Source: Nitzschia sp. DOCU1 (Eukaryota > Bacillariophyta > Bacillariophyceae > Bacillariales > Bacillariaceae). From it: DNA of 64,000 nucleotides. Position numbers and translations under genes: made by a program. Every line of letters starts with the position of its first letter. The stretch's first letter is position 1. The notes under the pieces were generated by a model. The model saw only the letters and a program-made list of their open reading frames with translations. It did not search any database and had not been told where the DNA came from. Below are positions 60,701 through 64,000 of the stretch, piece by piece. The stretch covers positions 2,170,001 through 2,234,000 of the forward strand of contig OX595985.1 in NCBI GenBank assembly GCA_951394045.1, read 5' to 3'.

Positions 60701-62332
60701 TGTTGCATTTTTGCCGTGATGGAGACAAAGAATTTGCTCCTCTTGTTTCAGCAAAGCTTTCCGAGATAGTTTAAGCTCTTCCTCAAGCTTTGAAATCCAT
60801 CTGTTCCTGGAGGCAAGGTCCGACTGGAGAAGCGAAACTTGATTTTGGGCTTCGGTCACCGACTTCTCGAGCTCTTGGCGAAGCTCCTCCTTTTCTGCTT
60901 CAAGAAGATCGTGGAAGTCTTCTTCTTTTGCCTTACGGAGTTGATGTTGTTGATGGACTTGATAGCCAAGTTCTTCGATCTTTCCTTGCAAGTTCTCGAT
61001 TTCTTCCACCAGCGTATCCTTGCCGATTATGAGATGAGCATTCTCGTTTGTAAGGTCTGCAAGATTCGATTCCAGGATTTTGACATATTCAACAAAGGCG
61101 CTGTGGTCGGTCTCGAGCTTTTCAAGCTCTTGAACCCTTTCTTCAAGACATTTCTTCTCTTCTTCCACCTCGTCGAGGCTACTTTGAGTCCTCATGAGCA
61201 TACCCATTTGCCCAGAGAATTCGCATTCCAATCTCAACACAATTGCATCCTTTTCTTCGATCTTTTTATGAAGAAGTTCTAGAATTTCATCGTAGTTGTC
61301 CTCGCCATCTTCCACTCTTTTGTCGAGCTCTTCTTGCAGTTCCGCGATCTTCTTTTCATAACTGGCGATTGCAGCCCTGGATTCCTCCTGACTGATTGCA
61401 TGTTCGCGCCGCAAATTATTCTTCGTGTACATATTCTCCTGAAGAATTTTTTCCATTTGATCAATCTTAAGTTGCTTGGACTCCAGGTCATTCTTCAAAT
61501 TGTTGGCTGCTTGAAAATGCTCGAGTCGTTGCTTCTCCAATTCAATCTCAGCCCGTTTTCGTTCTCGCCGCCGCTCATCCTCAAGTTTTTCCATTTCTTC
61601 GGTAAGCTGCCGAATTCTGGCTAGACATTCCTGTAGAGTATGAGCAATGCAATCATGCTCCCGCTGGACTCTGCCTAGCCGTTCTTGGAGTGCCTCCCTA
61701 GCAAGCTCCGACTCTTGCAACTTCTTACGAAGGGAAGCCAGATCCTCTCGCTCCTGATCAGTATTGCAAAGTTGATTTTGAACAGTCTCCAAGGCGTGAC
61801 ATAGTTCCCGATTTTCAGCTCGAAGTCGACTCGATTCTTTCATCTTCTCTTCCTGAGAGGCACATCGCTTGACCAACGCAAGGATCTCCTTCTCTCGCAA
61901 ATCCAATTGCTGCTGGAGTTGTCGTTTTTCCTTCTCCAGTTGTTTGCCCCTTTCAACCAAAACCGAGCGTTCCTGATCAATAGATTCAAGACCTTGTTGG
62001 ATATGGTGAAAGCGCTGGTGAAATACTCGAAGTTGTTGGTCTTTGCGTTGAACTGAATTACGTAGGTCTAGCACCTCTGCGTCTTGACGAGATTCATCCT
62101 TCCCCCCTTTCGCACCAACGGATCGCTGAAACCCCCTTGCATCACGAGGTGTCATCATGCGCTCAAACAACATTCGACGAGTAGGTGTTATTTGCCCAAT
62201 CGTCGACGGAGTGTCCGCTGTGGAAGAGGTTGGGGAGACGACTGAAATACCCGTCGGACTTCGTTTCCGCTCGGTCGTTTTGGGCTCATACTGATCGGCA
62301 AGAAGCCCCTGCCGTAACATAGGAGTCACCAT
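57776..62332 (-). CDS. giant coiled-coil protein of unknown role
   Basis: 1,518 residues in one uninterrupted exon from ATG 62332. The first ~90 residues are polar with SP/TP sites (RSPTGISVVSPTSS, ITPTRRMLFERMMTPRD). Residues about 90-1390 are almost wholly heptad-repeat coiled coil, rich in Glu, Lys, Gln and Leu. The last ~130 are Ser/Arg-rich with several SP sites. There is no motor, membrane anchor or GRIP-type sequence. Length and layout resemble golgins, centrosomal or spindle proteins; which is unknown. The SP/TP ends suggest phosphorylation by cell-cycle kinases (inference). It ends 201 bases from the convergent RBBP4 gene. Confidence 0.85.
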   Translation of the reverse strand: MVTPMLRQGLLADQYEPKTTERKRSPTGISVVSPTSSTADTPSTIGQITPTRRMLFERMMTPRDARGFQRSVGAKGGKDESRQDAEVLDLRNSVQRKDQQLRVFHQRFHHIQQGLESIDQERSVLVERGKQLEKEKRQLQQQLDLREKEILALVKRCASQEEKMKESSRLRAENRELCHALETVQNQLCNTDQEREDLASLRKKLQESELAREALQERLGRVQREHDCIAHTLQECLARIRQLTEEMEKLEDERRRERKRAEIELEKQRLEHFQAANNLKNDLESKQLKIDQMEKILQENMYTKNNLRREHAISQEESRAAIASYEKKIAELQEELDKRVEDGEDNYDEILELLHKKIEEKDAIVLRLECEFSGQMGMLMRTQSSLDEVEEEKKCLEERVQELEKLETDHSAFVEYVKILESNLADLTNENAHLIIGKDTLVEEIENLQGKIEELGYQVHQQHQLRKAKEEDFHDLLEAEKEELRQELEKSVTEAQNQVSLLQSDLASRNRWISKLEEELKLSRKALLKQEEQILCLHHGKNATTGPLECSVDEATKENARLQAELETRTTAFQRKLDENSSALESLQQELERQKNLNSVLKLEVEEASVVLLSHEKRIQELQQALSEKEEAMMKLQTQLSSYSAEVTRLENQVVQTTATSKSLERQLQMALQSVVEKEAIVNNAKAAIDTKATQLSSIEAELDVVRKDKLTAEEKLLACEERISVLEARVASNDAAGAAMVESMKQSDDELAFVAAEKKSLQEKIDSLEKELSRNKQSSEGQYREMEAQYADLCKSLEQKQATINSLEASLLAKKEEVECIQSQLCSSRNEMIVLMKQIESKDDRILQLEKEVNALSDDQASKIVNLEKEQSDLESELQISKMRTSELTECLEEKDLLLRALDQRLLQSEEYQSTTDQRAREASNRCVELEEQVKHLNALLEGKEGQLQEFGSKLNAAEEVIAAKEADEKKLKDTVSSLEATLQETRHATDGVTTSLESELANERARHSKAREELCTVAVSLEEAKDRALFYERQAREQEEKIKSLQTELTETAQSSLKESQEKEDHFKAELSKLETQVALKNDEIRELRVIELSDKEDTIKQLSETLQKVKYDAEANEVEMTRLTNELKRANKKLLAQIDDQDFENTVTKERHDQQIATLQKNLHDMKAAKEEADSQIEARDDIISELRQGEQVLLTSIEQLSKSDSSLREEVDKLKAALDISILRTKEDLELQRVEIETMSRVERDNLTSELRSVEKKLDETTRVLNERSTLLGDMVEHNRDLESKLDKLQVRFTTTEEEFSRCQKELADTQSELTRAKEDACARENALKAKLTEERTHRDNVERSLAKLSVQHKDATQARKIAADLEKENATLKHKISRQEAYLQRKLQKEKIQRGGRNTPNSGAQSPVGKGAATSSSNSSMVLETPPSKLVRPSPHRGLSSAHGSKIPSSDLSQRSSRSTAGSSLHFPRAHSGIPFIHKARSADDSSTKNDEQQRTSSAFEPIQRDLWDLDVE

Positions 62333-62873
62333 TATTCAACTTTATTGTTGTTTTGAGATAATAGCTAGGATATATTCAATGGAACGACACCCAAAAGATC
62401 TCAACGCAAGCTAAATGTCGTAAACTGATCCTTTCGTTTATTCGAAATTGGCCTGAGGAGCGCCAACGGCGGAGGCCCTTGTGACATGGGTGAGGAGAAA
62501 AATGGTGGTCGGTTGCCTCTTTTACTTGTATTCGTGTATGTGGAAGTATAAACCTGCGTGCGCGTTGGCAGTTCCCATGATGAAGCGTTGAGATGTGCTA
62601 AATAAATCGACCAACGACTCACCGTGACGTTTGACTGTGGCGAAAAAACAAAATAATGAGTTGCTTGACTTCTCCGACCCCCCGGTTTGGGAACGTGAGA
62701 TTGACCATGACGTCAGTGAGGTTTTTCGAATTCGCGGTGGCGGCATGATTTCGACCGCCTCGAAAACGAAGAGCACGTCGGATTTTCCCACCAGTTACAC
62801 TCTATTGGATGGAAGAACGCTTGATGCTAGATAGAATAGCTCATTGTAGAGGAAACAGTACATTGTCCTAACC
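62333..62873. other. intergenic region between divergent genes
   Basis: 541 bases. A 67-codon plus-strand ORF (62631-62834) opens only at TTG and has no domain; it was not accepted. No RNA gene. Confidence 0.45.
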
Positions 62874-63584
62874 ATGGTGGCAGCTTTCGTTTCCTACCTC
62901 TTGGCATCTTTTGCCATGAGCTCTACCTTTGCCTTTACCCCGAGGCTTCCAATTCGAGCAAATAAGGATGCACAGCAATTGTACCTGTTTGATAAGATTT
63001 TTGAAGAAGAGGGAATGTTAGGCAAAGGCATTACCGTCGGAAAAGTGCAGGTAGCCTTGATGAGCCGCGACCGATCCGACAATAGTATCTTTGGCTTGTT
63101 GGAAGATCATGCCACCAACACTGGTGACCAACCCCAGGAATTGGCACGCATGGCAAACGACGTTTGCTTGGATCTCATGAGAAAATCCGATGACTGGGTG
63201 GCAGCATGTAGCTTCAGCAAGTGGTTCAAGGCAGATGATGCAGGCAAAGCGGAAAGCTTCTTTAACGATTTAGCAAACAAGGAGGCTGCAAAATTTGAAA
63301 AGGATTATATCCCTGACGACGACAGGGACCGATCGGATGGCCTGTCAACCTTGGTGGTCGTCAGCTTGATTCTCGAGATTCAAGGGGATTCGACGAAATT
63401 CGATGGTGCCGGATACTCCATTGCTGGTACGAAAGAGGTATTGGCAAGTATTGCTAGCGACTGCTTGGTGGATGACGGATACTGTGTCAATGCGGTCGAG
63501 GTCTTTTGGACTCCCGGCGAACCACAGGAAGTGTTGACAAGAGCCGATATGATCCTGGACTTTCCAGAATTGATTGACGTGTAA
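62874..63584 (+). CDS. plastid-targeted DUF1517 protein
   Basis: 236 residues, single exon, ATG 62874. The first ~25 residues are a signal peptide ending SSTFAFTPRLP, the diatom plastid import context. The rest matches DUF1517, shared by cyanobacteria and plastids: GKVQVALMSRD near residue 55, ANDVCLDLMRKSDDWVAA, STLVVVSLILEIQG, and the C-terminal VEVFWTPGEPQEVLTRADMI followed by a Leu/Pro-rich end. The biochemical role is not established; it is a likely stromal or thylakoid-associated protein. Compared with the cyanobacterial form, no membrane-spanning region is seen after the presequence. Confidence 0.83.
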   Translation: MVAAFVSYLLASFAMSSTFAFTPRLPIRANKDAQQLYLFDKIFEEEGMLGKGITVGKVQVALMSRDRSDNSIFGLLEDHATNTGDQPQELARMANDVCLDLMRKSDDWVAACSFSKWFKADDAGKAESFFNDLANKEAAKFEKDYIPDDDRDRSDGLSTLVVVSLILEIQGDSTKFDGAGYSIAGTKEVLASIASDCLVDDGYCVNAVEVFWTPGEPQEVLTRADMILDFPELIDV

Positions 63585-63786
63585 ACCTGAGAGAATGATA
63601 CGATACACCCAGTCCGGAAAAGGGCACGCCAGAGGTTAGTGTATCAGATGCAGTCGCAACGGAATAGAAATAAACATAGACCAGCTACTCGAGCGTTCTG
63701 ACATGATTGTCTAAGGTTTGTGGTTTATTAATTAGATCACATCTGTGCATGCAGCTATTATTGGAGGGGAAAAGACAAGTACTTTT

Positions 63787-64000
63787 TTACGAAATGAATT
63801 GAGTGGTTCCTCCCATGCTCGCAAAGGCCATGGGGTTTTGCACCTCCCTGTCTTGATCTTCAAGTGGCATGTATTCAGCAAGGATTCCCCGAACTTGCTC
63901 TCGCATATCTTCTCGGGTCTTATTATAGTGCCAGTAGCCGACGCCACCAAAGATCGCCATCACCATGAGCATGCTGGTAGCAAACGTGTGGGTGGAGACC
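63787..64000 (-). CDS. C-terminal part of a single-pass membrane protein (runs off window)
   Basis: The minus-strand frame is open from the window edge to a stop at 63787. The visible 70 residues have one hydrophobic helix (FATSMLMVMAIFGGVGYWHY) followed by a hydrophilic tail of about 45 residues with EQVRGILAEYMPLEDQ. The start is outside the window; the internal Met at 63972 is probably not the start. The family was not recognised. Confidence 0.5.
   Translation of the reverse strand, partial: VSTHTFATSMLMVMAIFGGVGYWHYNKTREDMREQVRGILAEYMPLEDQDREVQNPMAFASMGGTTQFIS

Noticed and set aside
62631..62834. 67-codon plus-strand ORF before the DUF1517 gene
   Set aside because: Opens at TTG and has no recognisable domain; no splice site joins it to the next gene in frame.

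Overview
The window reads as nuclear DNA of a pennate diatom or close stramenopile relative. Genes are eukaryotic, sit on both strands and are densely packed. About half are single-exon; the rest carry one or two short GT-AG introns of roughly 75-190 nt. Several products begin with a signal peptide ending in the diatom plastid-import signature (a Phe in an 'A-F' context): DAHP synthase, a DEAD-box helicase, a DUF1517 protein and, less clearly, a carrier fusion. A CRAL-TRIO/DUF6824 fusion, bacterial-type solute-binding receptors and cAMP-receptor-like GPCRs also fit diatoms. No tRNA, rRNA, CRISPR array or autonomous transposon was recognised. Organism identity is inference.

Layout. 1-15 kb: a partial conserved gene, a membrane-anchored trypsin with a ShKT module, a GPCR, a fucosyltransferase-like enzyme, three tandem KCTD/BTB genes (only the middle one intact), an amino-acid transporter and a second GPCR of the same family. 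15-24 kb: the CRAL-TRIO/DUF6824 protein, plastid class II DAHP synthase, a small two-helix membrane protein, proteasome alpha-1 subunit and an anchored cyclophilin. 24-35 kb: an exostosin-like glycosyltransferase whose 3' end merges with a decayed LRR-gene fragment, a dead FkbM methyltransferase, a PiT phosphate transporter, an LRR protein, and a phosphate-carrier-type protein with a long novel N-terminal region. 35-42 kb: a tandem solute-binding receptor, PanB, then divergent eIF5A and DPH3. 42-46 kb: a 420-bp coding megasatellite of about eight near-identical units, two of which carry the same in-frame stop. 46-64 kb: a mitochondrial EF-hand phosphatase, a plastid UVR/DEAD helicase, a proline-rich PDZ protein, an XRCC2-like protein, RBBP4/MSI1, a 1,518-residue coiled-coil protein, a plastid DUF1517 protein and a partial membrane protein.

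The genes are a typical unlinked eukaryotic mixture, with no operon-like pathway. The most notable material is the megasatellite with duplicated nonsense codons, the carrier fusion, the KCTD cluster with flanking pseudogenes, the cyclophilin intron that holds an alternative signal-peptide start, and the LRR relic that supplies the stop codon of its neighbour. All splice sites below were placed by eye from GT-AG signals, frame and protein continuity; no alignment or transcript was available.
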